Assembly: GCA_965229355.1 (NCBI GenBank)
Contig: OZ245869.1
Coordinates: 1,674,001 to 1,738,000 of the forward strand
Reading direction: 5' to 3'
Length of the DNA: 64,000 nt
Origin: GCA-2737725 sp965229355
Lineage (GTDB): Bacteria > Pseudomonadota > Alphaproteobacteria > Rhodospirillales > Rhodospirillaceae
Shown here: one piece after another, positions 23,499 to 32,779 of the stretch
How the letters are laid out: each line of letters begins with the position of its first letter
Numbering within the stretch: position 1 is the stretch's first letter
Notes under the pieces: model-generated
The model's database searches: none
Seen by the model: the letters and a program-made list of their open reading frames with translations, nothing else
Told to the model about the DNA's origin: nothing
Made by a program: the position numbers and the translations under genes

Positions 23499-26400
23499 TT
23501 ATGCGGCTACAGCTGTTTGCTTAACCTGGGCAAGAATGTGAATGAGCTTCTCAACATCCACATCTGCAAAAAAGCCACTAACACCTAGGTCATTCAAGTC
23601 AGTAAATGGGCTCTCATATAGGCGAGCTGGATCCATTGCTCCCTGCTCCGTTAAATGATCGATGATCAGATTAATGAACTCAATCTGATCTCCGTTGAGC
23701 GATGAATTGGCAATAAAGCCCCCAAACGCTGCTTTAGCGGCTTCGCGATCCAAGCCGACGAGAGAGCGAATAAATATACCCAGGCCGCCATCCGACTTAA
23801 TTTCGCTCAGCTCCTCGCTTGAAACGCTCGTTTCGCTGACCAAAATCCGCTCCAGCTCAGATAGATCTTGCGCTGTTAGCTGTTCGTTGCGCCTTAACTT
23901 TAAAATCGTGATGTGATTGGCGTGTTTCGCTAGGAAGTGGCGCATCTTTAACTGAAATCGCGCCTTGTCTACGCCGACATCGACACCAGTCAAATGCGTT
24001 GGGGTGGCTGACCCAATTTCATCCTCGAAGTCGGTATAAACAATTACGCGCTCATCGTTCTCAATGAGTTTGATCAGTGCGCGCAAGCGGCGGCGCATTT
24101 GCTCCAGCGTCCAGGCGTCAACGTCTTGCCAATATTCGTCCGTCTGCACGTCCAAGATCAGCGCCATTTCGGCTGCCACCATCGGCACGTTGCCTAAGCC
24201 CTCCAGCTTGGCCGCCAGGGCCATCACTTTTTCCTTGCAGCGGGCGAAGCTTGCCTCGCCGCGCAGCAAGGCAAGTTGTCCGCTCAGGACGATGTAATCA
24301 AACTGCTTAGCGGCGGTATCGTTGTCTTCCAGGGCGGTGGGCAGCCCAGCCACCTCGGCAATCAGCCGTTCGCGATCTTCGGTGTTGAAGCGGTTCCAGG
24401 CTTCGCGATTTTGGAACTGCTCTACGGTCCGTCGCTTGGTCCGCACCAAGAAGTTATCAAGACTCATGCCGTTCACCTCGTCGTACAGACGTGAGCGGGT
24501 ATCAGTGTTGAGAACTTCTAGTCCCCCCTTTAGGTCATTCTCAGACAAGTCTTGGAGGTGAGCCGCAATCTCGACCCGTGCGGTAAACAGTCGCTGGCTC
24601 AGCGATTGCCCCACTGCACCGTCCATCAGCTTTGGGTTCTGATTGAAGAACTCGAAGTTCTGGCAGAAATCGAAAATCAGGAACGTCTCTTTGTGTCGGT
24701 CGGGCCCAAAGAGGTCGGGGCAGAGGCGCGTCCCGCGCCCGATCATCTGCCAAAACTTGGTCTTCGAGCGCACGATCTTGAAGAAAACCAGGTTCAACAC
24801 TTCCGGCACATCGATGCCGGTGTCCAGCATGTCCACGGAAATGGCGATGTGCGGCGGCTTGTCAGGGATTGAGAAATCGTCAATCAGCGACTGCGCATAC
24901 TCGGTCTTAAAGTCGATGACTCGCGCAAAGTGCCCGGCCAGGTGCGGGTAGTTCACGTCAAAGCGCGCGGCGATAAACTGGGCATGGTCGTGGTTCTTGG
25001 CAAAAACGATTGTTTTGCCCAGCCGGTCGCCCTCGGCCACTTTCAGGCCATAACGCATAAGGTGCTCTAGCACCTTGTCGACGGTGTCTTGGTTAAACAG
25101 CCATTTATTGACAGCGCTGGCGTCAATATCATGGTCAGGAAGCTTGTCTTCCCACTCCAGCAAATCCCACTTCTCTTTGTCCTCATCCGAGAGGTCATCG
25201 TATTTGATGCCCTGGCGAACAAATTTCAGCGGTACAGACATAGGGGTAGGCGGCACCAGGAAGCCGTCTTTCACGGCGTCTTCCAAGTCGTAGGCGTCGG
25301 TTGGCACGCCCGTCTCTAAATCAAAAAGTGAATAGGTATCGCGGTCGATCTCATCGCGTGGCGTAGCTGTCAGGCCCACCAGCAGACTGTCGAAATAATC
25401 GAAGATCGAGCGGTATTTGCGGTACACGCTGCGATGGGCCTCGTCGATGACGATTAAATCGAAATGCCCGGGGCCATACTTGCGCTGGCCGTTCTGCATC
25501 TCATCAATCAGGTTCATCATGGTGGGGTATGTGGCGACACACACACGCGCACCGTTGTGGTCGTTCTTCTTCGGGTCGTGTTTCTCAATCAGATTGGCGC
25601 TCGGGGCCGAGGGCAGGTGCTTCTTGAAGTTATTGTGGGCCTGCTTCACCAGTGCCACGCGGTCAGCCAGGAACAGCACGCGCTTGGCCCAATTGGCCCG
25701 CATCAGTTGGTCGATCAGGGCAATCACGGTGCGGGTTTTGCCCGAGCCCGTGGCCATTACCAGCAGCGCCTTGCGGTGCCTCTCTTTCTCAAACACCTCG
25801 CCTACACGCTTGATGGCGCGGGTCTGGTAGAACCGCTCGACGATCTTCTCATCGATACTGGTGGCCGCAAGTGCGCTGCGTGTGGCTTTGCGTTGTCGCC
25901 ACAGCTCCAGTTCGTCTTTTTTCAAAAACCCATGAACAGGGCGTGGCGGGGCTTCCTTGTCGTCCCACAGCCAATGCTCGTAGCCATTGGTGTAGAAAAT
26001 CAGCGGGCGTACGCTGAACTCGGCTTCCAGACAATCGGCATATAGTTTCGCTTGCTGTTGGCCGACGCGCGGGTCGCGTTTCGTGCGTTTGGCTTCGACC
26101 AGCGCTAAGGGCTTCCCGTCATCTCCCCATAACACATAGTCCACATACCCTTGCTCGGCATGATTCGGCATGCCTTTGACTGCGTACTCGCGGTCGCGGG
26201 GCTGATCCAGCACCCACCCGGCTTCGGATAACAACAGGTCGATGAACGTGTCACGTGTCTGCGCTTCGTTGTAATCGTGAGTGTCGGTGGTTTTCTGGTT
26301 GGCAGCCTTAATGGCCGCAATCTCGTCCTGTAGCTTTTTTAGCTCCGCATCAAGGGCGGTGCGGGCATCTTCGCTTTTCAAGCGAGCCGCTTCTGCGTCG

Positions 26401-26906
26401 GCCAATGCCTTGGCCGCATCCGCACTTTCTTTGGCCAGGACTTGCAGCTTGGCGAGGGTCGATGCCTCAACTTGCGTTGTGCGCGGAAGCGCGTCGGAAT
26501 TGAAGGCCAGCGCGGTGCTCGGCTTCACACCCCGCGCATAGGTGCGCACTAGCCAATAGCTGAAATGAAATAACTCGCGTAGGGCGCTACTGGCGTGCGG
26601 CGCCGGCACAGCGCGCGTTTCATGCACGGCCTTATTGCCGAGGTCTTTAATAATGCGCGCTTTGGCAACCAGCGCCTGCCCCACCAAATTGCGGAATGTG
26701 CCTTCGTGGATCAAGGCCGCGAGCGTGACGTCGTACGGCGACCGCAAGCTGCGGTCGTTCGCGTACATCCACTTCACCGCGCTTTCTAACGCCAGCCTTG
26801 CATAGAAACACGCCCCACGCGGATCGGATAACGCTGCAGCCTCAGCCTTTGCCGCCAACTCATAGACTGAAGCAAACTCAGCTTTGAGAAAAGCGAACTG
26901 CGACAC
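23499..26906 (-). CDS. hsdR: Type I restriction enzyme R subunit (HsdR)
   Basis: 1135 residues from GTG 26906, two bases after hsdS. The N-terminal 120 residues resemble DUF4145; a coiled coil follows at 150-205. The nuclease core is at 250-290, with Asp256 and the ExK pair in LVEAKR (271-273) and a Gln-rich QQQ after it. The SF2 motor has Walker A MATGSGKT at 384-391 and DEAH at 488-491, then an LTATPRD motif and the QMIGRGTRL motif VI. The C-terminal part matches EcoEI-type R subunits. HsdR translocates and cuts DNA lacking the methylation set by HsdMS. All motifs are present, so it looks functional. Confidence 0.93.
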   Translation of the reverse strand: MSQFAFLKAEFASVYELAAKAEAAALSDPRGACFYARLALESAVKWMYANDRSLRSPYDVTLAALIHEGTFRNLVGQALVAKARIIKDLGNKAVHETRAVPAPHASSALRELFHFSYWLVRTYARGVKPSTALAFNSDALPRTTQVEASTLAKLQVLAKESADAAKALADAEAARLKSEDARTALDAELKKLQDEIAAIKAANQKTTDTHDYNEAQTRDTFIDLLLSEAGWVLDQPRDREYAVKGMPNHAEQGYVDYVLWGDDGKPLALVEAKRTKRDPRVGQQQAKLYADCLEAEFSVRPLIFYTNGYEHWLWDDKEAPPRPVHGFLKKDELELWRQRKATRSALAATSIDEKIVERFYQTRAIKRVGEVFEKERHRKALLVMATGSGKTRTVIALIDQLMRANWAKRVLFLADRVALVKQAHNNFKKHLPSAPSANLIEKHDPKKNDHNGARVCVATYPTMMNLIDEMQNGQRKYGPGHFDLIVIDEAHRSVYRKYRSIFDYFDSLLVGLTATPRDEIDRDTYSLFDLETGVPTDAYDLEDAVKDGFLVPPTPMSVPLKFVRQGIKYDDLSDEDKEKWDLLEWEDKLPDHDIDASAVNKWLFNQDTVDKVLEHLMRYGLKVAEGDRLGKTIVFAKNHDHAQFIAARFDVNYPHLAGHFARVIDFKTEYAQSLIDDFSIPDKPPHIAISVDMLDTGIDVPEVLNLVFFKIVRSKTKFWQMIGRGTRLCPDLFGPDRHKETFLIFDFCQNFEFFNQNPKLMDGAVGQSLSQRLFTARVEIAAHLQDLSENDLKGGLEVLNTDTRSRLYDEVNGMSLDNFLVRTKRRTVEQFQNREAWNRFNTEDRERLIAEVAGLPTALEDNDTAAKQFDYIVLSGQLALLRGEASFARCKEKVMALAAKLEGLGNVPMVAAEMALILDVQTDEYWQDVDAWTLEQMRRRLRALIKLIENDERVIVYTDFEDEIGSATPTHLTGVDVGVDKARFQLKMRHFLAKHANHITILKLRRNEQLTAQDLSELERILVSETSVSSEELSEIKSDGGLGIFIRSLVGLDREAAKAAFGGFIANSSLNGDQIEFINLIIDHLTEQGAMDPARLYESPFTDLNDLGVSGFFADVDVEKLIHILAQVKQTAVAA

Positions 26907-26908
26907 GA

Positions 26909-28045
26909 CTACAGTTCTCCTCGGAAGGCGCGGTGCTGAACCGAATGAAAAAGCGCACTCGATTTGAGATTAGCCTCATTACTAGCGACCTCAAACATAG
27001 CAAGCGCACCAATTCTTTTGGAAAAATCTGCCAGCAAGTCTTTGGGCGGTGCGTAAGCCGGATATTTTTCAAGTAACTCCAGATTGACTCCCGACTGCCC
27101 TGCCGTTCTTTCTGAGTTGGCGACAACATAAGAGTGAAGTTTAGGCTCTTGAAGGAGATAAAAAATGAAGTCTGACGTCATATCAAGCTTTGGTTTGGCC
27201 TTCATTAATGCGACGTTGTAAGTTCCAGAAAGGCCACGAAATATTTGGAACACGGGTGGACCATAACGTCCAATCATCACATCAGTTTTCTCGAATGGAC
27301 GTTTGGCCAAAGATTTTGGGACGAACGTTGGGTACTTGTCCGTCCTAAAGTCGCGGATTTGCACGAACCTGACTCTGTCGGGGCCGTCTTCATATAGAAA
27401 GTGCGACTTGGCTGGCTGTGAGCCGCCAATGAACTCGATTATATCTCCCAACGATCTTTTCTCAAAACCGTTCGGGTTTGTTGCAGGATCCCCAAACATC
27501 TCATAGAAGATCGCTTGGCCGAGTTGGTTGAGGCGGTCGATGGCGCGCTGGCGCTTACGACGCAGTTCGTCCGCCTGATTAAGGATCGCGGCAATTCGCT
27601 TTTGTTCGGCGAGGGGCGGAAGAGGGATTTCAAATTCTGCGAGCGCCTTGGGACTTAAGCGCGGCAAATTCGCGCCAGTCGTGCGCGAATTGGCGAACTC
27701 AATCATTGAAGGCTGACGGAGGAAATAAGCCAGATAATGCTTGTTAATTTTTGCTCCGGGACGGATGGGCACAATATCCGTGCTACAAATACCATCAAAC
27801 TCTGGGAGCGCGATCTTTGCGAGATACGGGCGCAGTTTTCCATACAAGATGTGATTTTTTGAGAAACGGAACTTTGTGCTCGCCAAGTCACCGGCATCCA
27901 CAACAGAGTCACCAATTATCCGCCCACCACTCTCAATATGCTCCAACCCTAAATAACGGGTGCCTGTCTCAATTTGATCGAAGGCAACTCCATCGCGCTC
28001 GATCTCAGCAACATCACCTAATGTAACTTGCGACCATGCGCTCAT
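26909..28045 (-). CDS. hsdS: Type I restriction-modification specificity subunit (HsdS)
   Basis: 378 residues from ATG 28045, overlapping hsdM by four bases. It has the two target-recognition domain layout: TRD1 from the N-terminus (LGDVAEIERDG) to a central conserved helix (LPPLAEQKRIAAILNQADE), then TRD2 beginning RSLGDIIEFIGGSQPAK. The second conserved helix at the end is short and less typical (KDLLADFSKRIGALAMF). HsdS sets the bipartite DNA target for methylation and cleavage; the sequence recognised cannot be read from the protein. It belongs to the hsdM-hsdS-hsdR operon. Confidence 0.92.
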   Translation of the reverse strand: MSAWSQVTLGDVAEIERDGVAFDQIETGTRYLGLEHIESGGRIIGDSVVDAGDLASTKFRFSKNHILYGKLRPYLAKIALPEFDGICSTDIVPIRPGAKINKHYLAYFLRQPSMIEFANSRTTGANLPRLSPKALAEFEIPLPPLAEQKRIAAILNQADELRRKRQRAIDRLNQLGQAIFYEMFGDPATNPNGFEKRSLGDIIEFIGGSQPAKSHFLYEDGPDRVRFVQIRDFRTDKYPTFVPKSLAKRPFEKTDVMIGRYGPPVFQIFRGLSGTYNVALMKAKPKLDMTSDFIFYLLQEPKLHSYVVANSERTAGQSGVNLELLEKYPAYAPPKDLLADFSKRIGALAMFEVASNEANLKSSALFHSVQHRAFRGEL

Positions 28046-29583
28046 CCCAGCATCGCCTCCAGCTTCGTGAGGCCGTCGCTAATTTCTTTCTCTAAATTGC
28101 GTAAGTCTTTGATGATGTCGGTGGGCTTGTCGTGCTTCACCTCGGCATGTTCGACTTCTTTGTAGCGATTGAGTGATAGGTCGTAGACGCCTGTGGCGGC
28201 AATGTCGGCCTTGGGCACACAGAAGCTTTGTGCCGTGCGTGGGTTTTTGAGCTCATCTTTTTCGCGCTTGGCCCAGCGCGCTAAGGCATCGGGTAAGTTG
28301 TTCTTGCTAAGATCGTCCCCGGTTAGTTTTTCTGTGGGCGTTGGCCCCAGCTTCTCAGGCGGCAGCAACTCTGTGCGTTTGTCATCCAGCGATATGCCGT
28401 CGGCTTGCAGATCATAGAACCACACATGGTCGGTGCCGCCGACGCCGGTTTTGGTGAATAGCAGGATGGCAGTAGAGACACCCGCATAAGGGCGGAATAC
28501 GCCGGAGGGTAGTTTCAATACGCCTTCAAGCTTATGCTTTTCGACAAGCTGCTTGCGCAATTCTTGGTGTGCTTTCGATGAGCCGAATAATACGCCGTCG
28601 GGCACAATCACCGCAGCGCGTCCTCCGGTTTTCAGTAAGCGCAGGAAGAGGGCGAGGAACAGCAGTTCGGTTTTCTTCGTCTTTACGATCTGCTGCAAAT
28701 CCTTCGCCGTTTGCTCGTAATCGAGCGAGCCTGCGAACGGCGGGTTGGCGAGTATCAGCGAGTAGCGTCCAGCATCGCTGTCATGCTCCTGTGCGAGGCT
28801 GTCGCGGTAACTGATGTCCGGGTCATCAATGCCGTGCAGCACCATGTTCATGCTGCCGATACGCAGCATGGTGGGGTCGAAGTCGAATCCGTGGAACATA
28901 CCGTTGTGGAAGTGCTTGCGGCGTTTTGGATCGCGCAGGGCTTCCGGGTGCTTCTCACGCAGGTATTCGCCTGCTGCGACCAAAAAGCCGCATGTGCCGG
29001 CAGCAGGGTCGCAGATCACATCATCCGGCGTTGGGCGCATCATTTCCACCATCAGCCGAATGATGTGGCGCGGCGTGCGGAATTGCCCGTTCTGTCCGGC
29101 GCTGGCAATTTTGCCGAGCATGTACTCATAGAGGTCGCCTTTGGTGTCGCGGTTCTCCATGGGGATTTTGTCGAGCATATCGACAGCCTTGGCCAACAAG
29201 GCCGCGTTGCTGAAGCCCAGGCGCGCATCTTTCATGTGCTGGCCGTAGCTGGAGGCTTCATCGCCCAGCGCGCGCAGGAACGGGAACACCCGCTCTGCCA
29301 CCACATCCATCATCTTACGCGGCTCGAAGTTTTTGAAGTGCGACCAACGCAGATCTGAATAGGGACGTTTTTCTTTGTCTTTGCCGTCTGGGAAAATGCG
29401 CCGTTCGATTGGCTTTTTCAGGTTGGCGGCCTTCTTTTCCTCCAGCGTATGGAGGTCATCCAGCCGCTTGATGAAAAGCAGGTAGGTGATTTGCTCTATC
29501 ACCGTTAGGGGATTGGACACCCCCCCAGACCAAAACGCATTCCAGATTTGGTCAATTTGATTACGAAGTTCGCCAGTAAGCAC
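28042..29583 (-). CDS. hsdM: Type I restriction-modification methyltransferase subunit (HsdM)
   Basis: 513 residues from GTG 29583. The N-terminal helical HsdM domain (to about residue 150) is followed by an N6-adenine methyltransferase fold with the SAM-binding motif DPAAGTCGF at 192-200 and the catalytic NPPF at 280-283. Together with HsdS it methylates adenine in the target and protects host DNA. It is first in the operon and is the island gene nearest the tRNA-Arg gene. Confidence 0.94.
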   Translation of the reverse strand: MLTGELRNQIDQIWNAFWSGGVSNPLTVIEQITYLLFIKRLDDLHTLEEKKAANLKKPIERRIFPDGKDKEKRPYSDLRWSHFKNFEPRKMMDVVAERVFPFLRALGDEASSYGQHMKDARLGFSNAALLAKAVDMLDKIPMENRDTKGDLYEYMLGKIASAGQNGQFRTPRHIIRLMVEMMRPTPDDVICDPAAGTCGFLVAAGEYLREKHPEALRDPKRRKHFHNGMFHGFDFDPTMLRIGSMNMVLHGIDDPDISYRDSLAQEHDSDAGRYSLILANPPFAGSLDYEQTAKDLQQIVKTKKTELLFLALFLRLLKTGGRAAVIVPDGVLFGSSKAHQELRKQLVEKHKLEGVLKLPSGVFRPYAGVSTAILLFTKTGVGGTDHVWFYDLQADGISLDDKRTELLPPEKLGPTPTEKLTGDDLSKNNLPDALARWAKREKDELKNPRTAQSFCVPKADIAATGVYDLSLNRYKEVEHAEVKHDKPTDIIKDLRNLEKEISDGLTKLEAMLG

Positions 29584-29785
29584 GCCCGCACCCTAAACTT
29601 ACCATTATTTAAGCATGGTCTTGTCGCAGTCCGGGATTGTCGGAACAAGTCCGCATACCTTATCCCCCAACCACCCAATCCTACATCTACAACGAATTGA
29701 ACAGTTTAGGAAATGCCAGTGCTTGGTCGCGTAATTCAGTTCACCAAGCGGCAACCAATGGGCAAATCGTCTTAGCCGATCCGCT

Positions 29786-29824
29786 AGACTCAAATTATGG
29801 GGGTAAAGACTCAAATTATGAGTC
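29786..29824. repeat. Direct repeat at the tRNA-proximal edge of the accessory region
   Basis: AGACTCAAATTATG occurs at 29786-29799 and again at 29807-29820, 21 bases apart. The second copy also forms a palindrome GACTC-N7-GAGTC (29808-29824). It lies about 30 bases from the tRNA-Arg 3' end. Short repeats at this position can be integrase arm sites, but that is a guess. The rest of 29584-29851 shows no gene. Confidence 0.5.
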
Positions 29825-29851
29825 CGGCAACATCTCCCTTTTGTACAGGAG

Positions 29852-29928
29852 TGGTGTCCCCGATGCGATTTGAACGCACGACCCCCAGATTAGGAATCTG
29901 GTGCTCTATCCAGCTGAGCTACGGGGAC
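29852..29928 (-). tRNA. tRNA-Arg(CCU)
   Basis: The minus strand begins GTCCCCGTAGCTCAGC at 29928. It has a 7-base acceptor stem, D arm, an anticodon stem CCAGA/TCTGG with loop TTCCTAA giving anticodon CCU, a T arm with GTTCAAAT, discriminator A and encoded CCA (29852-29854). Its 3' end faces the defence region, which is the usual orientation when an island has integrated into a tRNA 3' end. Confidence 0.96.
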
Positions 29929-29990
29929 TTGAACGCACGGCATACCAGCCGTTGCGTTATATCAGGCTCGGATTCCAAAAAACAGTTTCA

Positions 29991-30026
29991 GAACGAAAAA
30001 GGCGCGAGCCAAACACTCGCGCCTTT
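29991..30026 (-). terminator. Terminator of the Hsp20-DUF1150 operon
   Basis: An 11-base perfect inverted repeat (AAAGGCGCGAG at 29998-30008, CTCGCGCCTTT at 30016-30026) with a 7-base loop, followed on the minus strand by a T-run. It starts 26 bases after the DUF1150 stop codon. Confidence 0.85.
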
Positions 30027-30051
30027 CAATATATGTGATGTCTCGCCCGCT

Positions 30052-30321
30052 CTAGTGGACGTGCATCGGTTCCAGGTTGTTTTGTAGAATAGCACCCCAC
30101 GCCTGTTCAAAGGTCTGGGCGGCACCCAGCGTGTCACCGGATGCAGAGTAGATGCCCCATACCGGCACATCATTCACGACGGTTTTGTGAGTGTAAGCCA
30201 TCTGGTTTAAGCCCATCCGAACAAAATCGACCGGCGCTGAGCCAACGCCGTCACCGGACAGGGCTTCATCGTTGCCGTCATCATCCAGATCATCGAGATC
30301 GTTGTCATATGTGTCGTTCAT
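30052..30321 (-). CDS. DUF1150-family protein
   Basis: 89 residues from ATG 30321. The N-terminus is very acidic (DDLDDDGNDEA). The conserved core, VRMGLNQMAYTHKTV followed by GVYSA-like GIYSASGD and FEQAWGAILQNNLEP, is the DUF1150 signature. The family is almost confined to Alphaproteobacteria and is often next to small heat-shock genes, as here, 20 bases downstream of Hsp20. The function is unknown; the pairing suggests stress-related protein quality control. Confidence 0.85.
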   Translation of the reverse strand: MNDTYDNDLDDLDDDGNDEALSGDGVGSAPVDFVRMGLNQMAYTHKTVVNDVPVWGIYSASGDTLGAAQTFEQAWGAILQNNLEPMHVH

Positions 30322-30341
30322 AACGCACCTACCTTTCTGGC

Positions 30342-30803
30342 TTATTCCGACGGATTTACGTCGATTGTTTTAGCCGGCTTCGCCTTGCCATTGAGATTCT
30401 TGATTTGCACCGCAGTTACTTTGGGCTGTGGCACAGGGCGCTCCAAATCGATATGAAGCAGACCGTTTACAATCGCTGCACCGCGCACTTCAATACCTTC
30501 TGCCAATACAAAGCTGCGCGTGAACTGCCGCGATGCAATGCCTCTGTGAAGATATATACGATTGGCCGTGTCTTCCTGTTGCTTGCCGCGGACGACCAGT
30601 TGGTTGTCTTCCACGTTCACAGACAAATCGTCATCGCCGAAGCCCGCGACAGCCAAGGTAATGCGTAAGCGGTGTTCGCCGGTTTGTTCGATGTTGTAAG
30701 GGGGGTAGCCTTCGGCCGCGGTTTTGTTGGCGCGGTCAAGAACCCGTTCGATGTGCTCGAACCCCAACAGAAGGGGGCTCGAAAAAACTGAAACCCGTGT
30801 CAT
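30342..30803 (-). CDS. Hsp20-family small heat-shock chaperone
   Basis: 153 residues from ATG 30803 (MTRVSVFSSPLLLGFEHIERV), preceded by strong GGAG sequences; a longer open frame to 30857 is not needed. The alpha-crystallin domain spans about 35-135, with YNIEQTGEHRLRITLAVAGF given in part and the closing GVL-like GAAIVNGLLHIDLERPVP. It resembles the alphaproteobacterial IbpA/HspA-type proteins, which hold unfolding proteins for refolding. It is first in an operon with DUF1150, and a CTTGAC-type promoter lies upstream. Confidence 0.92.
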   Translation of the reverse strand: MTRVSVFSSPLLLGFEHIERVLDRANKTAAEGYPPYNIEQTGEHRLRITLAVAGFGDDDLSVNVEDNQLVVRGKQQEDTANRIYLHRGIASRQFTRSFVLAEGIEVRGAAIVNGLLHIDLERPVPQPKVTAVQIKNLNGKAKPAKTIDVNPSE

Positions 30804-30907
30804 GTCCTCTCCGTCTCCTCCTAAGAGCGAGACCTGATCCCAGGCTTTGATTAGCACTGGGATGAGTCGTCTGCATTACCCGCCAATGCGGCATAACGCT
30901 TACCCCT

Positions 30908-30937
30908 TATTTTGGGCTGAAATGCTCTGGCGTCAAG
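30908..30937 (-). promoter_or_regulatory. Candidate heat-shock promoter of the hsp20 operon
   Basis: On the minus strand CTTGAC (30937-30932) is followed at 17-base spacing from TTGACG by AAAATA (30913-30908). CTTGAC is the -35 element favoured by alphaproteobacterial RpoH, and the downstream gene is a heat-shock gene. The -35 sits in a CTCTGG/CCAGAG inverted repeat. The -10 match is weak. Confidence 0.4.
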
Positions 30938-30975
30938 ACCAGAGGTATCTAAAATTCTCTAGCATTGTGAATAAC

Positions 30976-32685
30976 TTAGTGGGCTTCCGAACTGTTTAGG
31001 AAGCCAGACAACACGTTGTGCCAGTCCGCCATTCGGGGCGGTAAATCTGCAACGTGGGCTCCGGGCAGCAAGCCTGCACATTCCGCGTTCTTTCCATAAA
31101 TGGGTTCCCAAGTCGGAACGGCGAGCAGGGTTGGTACTTTTATCTGCGGTAATTTTGCGCGCATCGGGTAGGTCCACATCGCGCCATAAGCTTTTTGATA
31201 CTGATCGCCGATTTTCAGCATCTCCATGACGCGCAAGTGAATCAGGTTCACATCAATGGCGTGATCGTTCCACAAAACGCCGCCCTTGGTCCGGTTGAAC
31301 CACGGCCAGAACAACCCTTGATCCCGCATGATGCCCCAGGCGCGAATCAGGTGCGATCCATCCCACTGCGGTGCAATCGATGGCGTGTAGTGCGCCATCA
31401 ATGAGTGTTGTTCTTCACCTTCGTAGATGCCAACACCCGCAAGTACCACATGCTTCACCAACGACGGCGCCAAGAAACTCATCTCCATCGCAATCGGTCC
31501 GCCGGAGTAGCGGCCAATCACGTCAACGTCTGTGATGCCAATATTGCGCAAAGCCTCAACAACAATCTCGGCATACCCGGCGGATGTGATGTTATTCCCA
31601 TCCATCACATTGTCGGACTCGCCGTTGCCGGGCAGATCCAGCGCAATCACGGGGCGTGTGCCGATGTATGGCGTAACGATGGGTTCAACCAGATGGCAAG
31701 AGCCTGCGGGGTCGTGCAGTGCGAGGAGGGCGCGGGCTTTGCCGCCTAAATTGCCACGCGCACGCAATTGTCCACCGCGCACAGGAATGTAGAAATTCTG
31801 CGACTGCGCCAAAGCTTGATCATGATCTGCAGGCGGCGGCGGTGGCGCTTTTAACTGCGACGATGCCGCTTGTACCTTTAAATAATCGCTTTGCACCTGA
31901 AAGCGATTGGCAGGCTCACACCGCAGTACTGTGAAATTCGCGGGCAGTCCCTTAGCAATCAATACGTCGGTGTGCGGTGTCACGGGGCTTGCGCTATTGC
32001 GTACCACGGCGGTTGGCACGGTGACTTGCGAAGTGGTTTCCCAATTCTCCACCTCCATCGCTTCGGCATAGGCTTTTTTGTAATTCGGCCCAGCGCGCAG
32101 GTAGTCGTCAACGTATCTCTGAATAACATCTGGCGGCGGCACATCCACATTCATGCGGTCGGCTTTGCGGTCCGATTGCCATGGAAAAAATACGGCCAAG
32201 TGGCGGCACATATCCCATATCTTGATCAGGTGTGTGCCATCGCGCACCGGTGTGATGTCTTGGAAGTAGCCATCGATAATGTGCTGTTTTGCGTCGCCAA
32301 AATCACCCACAGCATCCAGCACCAATGCGGCAACGCGACTGGGGTATTTACGGGCAAACTGAATCCCGATTTGCGCGCCGGTGGCGGCGCCATAAATAAA
32401 TGTCTGCTGAATATCGAGCTTATTCAGAATCTCACTGAGGGCGTCGGCATACCCCCACAGTTGGGTTGGGTCATCAACCACATCATCAGACAAACCATAG
32501 CCGGGCGTATCGATGGCGATGCAGGTAAATGCGCCAGAGAACGCGTTGATGGCGGTCGTCATACTGGCCGAGGAATTGGGCGAGGGGTGCATGATCACCA
32601 ACGGTGGCCCGGAGCCTCCGCGCCGGTAATGAATTTGTTTGCCATTACCCATCGGCAAGAAATGGCGCGCGATTGAAGCAGTCAT
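30976..32685 (-). CDS. Tandem alpha/beta-hydrolase protein lacking canonical nucleophile serines
   Basis: 569 residues from ATG 32685; the TTG at 32697 lies against the upstream terminator and is less likely. Two alpha/beta-hydrolase domains sit in one chain, about 5-265 and 300-565, joined by a Pro-rich linker. Each has an oxyanion-loop region and the strand-5 to helix-C turn, but the nucleophile elbow reads GAATG (99-103) in domain 1 and GRYSG (391-395) in domain 2. The usual Gly-x-Ser-x-Gly serine is Ala in one and Tyr in the other. Either both are catalytically altered or the Ser beside the elbow in domain 2 has taken over. It follows the ABC-exporter operon after a terminator. Confidence 0.82.
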   Translation of the reverse strand: MTASIARHFLPMGNGKQIHYRRGGSGPPLVIMHPSPNSSASMTTAINAFSGAFTCIAIDTPGYGLSDDVVDDPTQLWGYADALSEILNKLDIQQTFIYGAATGAQIGIQFARKYPSRVAALVLDAVGDFGDAKQHIIDGYFQDITPVRDGTHLIKIWDMCRHLAVFFPWQSDRKADRMNVDVPPPDVIQRYVDDYLRAGPNYKKAYAEAMEVENWETTSQVTVPTAVVRNSASPVTPHTDVLIAKGLPANFTVLRCEPANRFQVQSDYLKVQAASSQLKAPPPPPADHDQALAQSQNFYIPVRGGQLRARGNLGGKARALLALHDPAGSCHLVEPIVTPYIGTRPVIALDLPGNGESDNVMDGNNITSAGYAEIVVEALRNIGITDVDVIGRYSGGPIAMEMSFLAPSLVKHVVLAGVGIYEGEEQHSLMAHYTPSIAPQWDGSHLIRAWGIMRDQGLFWPWFNRTKGGVLWNDHAIDVNLIHLRVMEMLKIGDQYQKAYGAMWTYPMRAKLPQIKVPTLLAVPTWEPIYGKNAECAGLLPGAHVADLPPRMADWHNVLSGFLNSSEAH

Positions 32686-32697
32686 GCGTTTACCCAA

Positions 32698-32732
32698 ACA
32701 AAAACCCCGCCCAGTTTATGTCTGGGCGGGGT
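32698..32732 (-). terminator. Terminator between chelatase-like and hydrolase genes
   Basis: An 11-base perfect stem (arms 32704-32714 and 32722-32732, GC-rich) with a 7-base loop. On the minus strand it is followed by TTTTTG. It ends transcription of the gene at 32780-34273, so the hydrolase gene likely has a separate or readthrough promoter. Confidence 0.85.
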
Positions 32733-32779
32733 CTTGGCGAGGGTAAAATTAACCGATGTTCTCAGGTCGAGCCGATATT

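Noticed and set aside
25464..26045. 193-codon plus-strand open frame
   Set aside because: Antisense to hsdR across its ATPase region; no ribosome site or recognisable protein.
28711..29358. 215-codon plus-strand open frame
   Set aside because: It lies wholly antisense to hsdM, whose protein has all family motifs; its own protein resembles nothing.
29605..29814. 69-codon minus-strand frame between hsdM and tRNA-Arg
   Set aside because: Low-quality sequence with many Cys and Trp, no ribosome site, and it covers the direct repeats.
31891..32676. 261-codon plus-strand open frame
   Set aside because: Antisense to the tandem hydrolase gene; rich in His and Arg as expected for a reverse-frame shadow.
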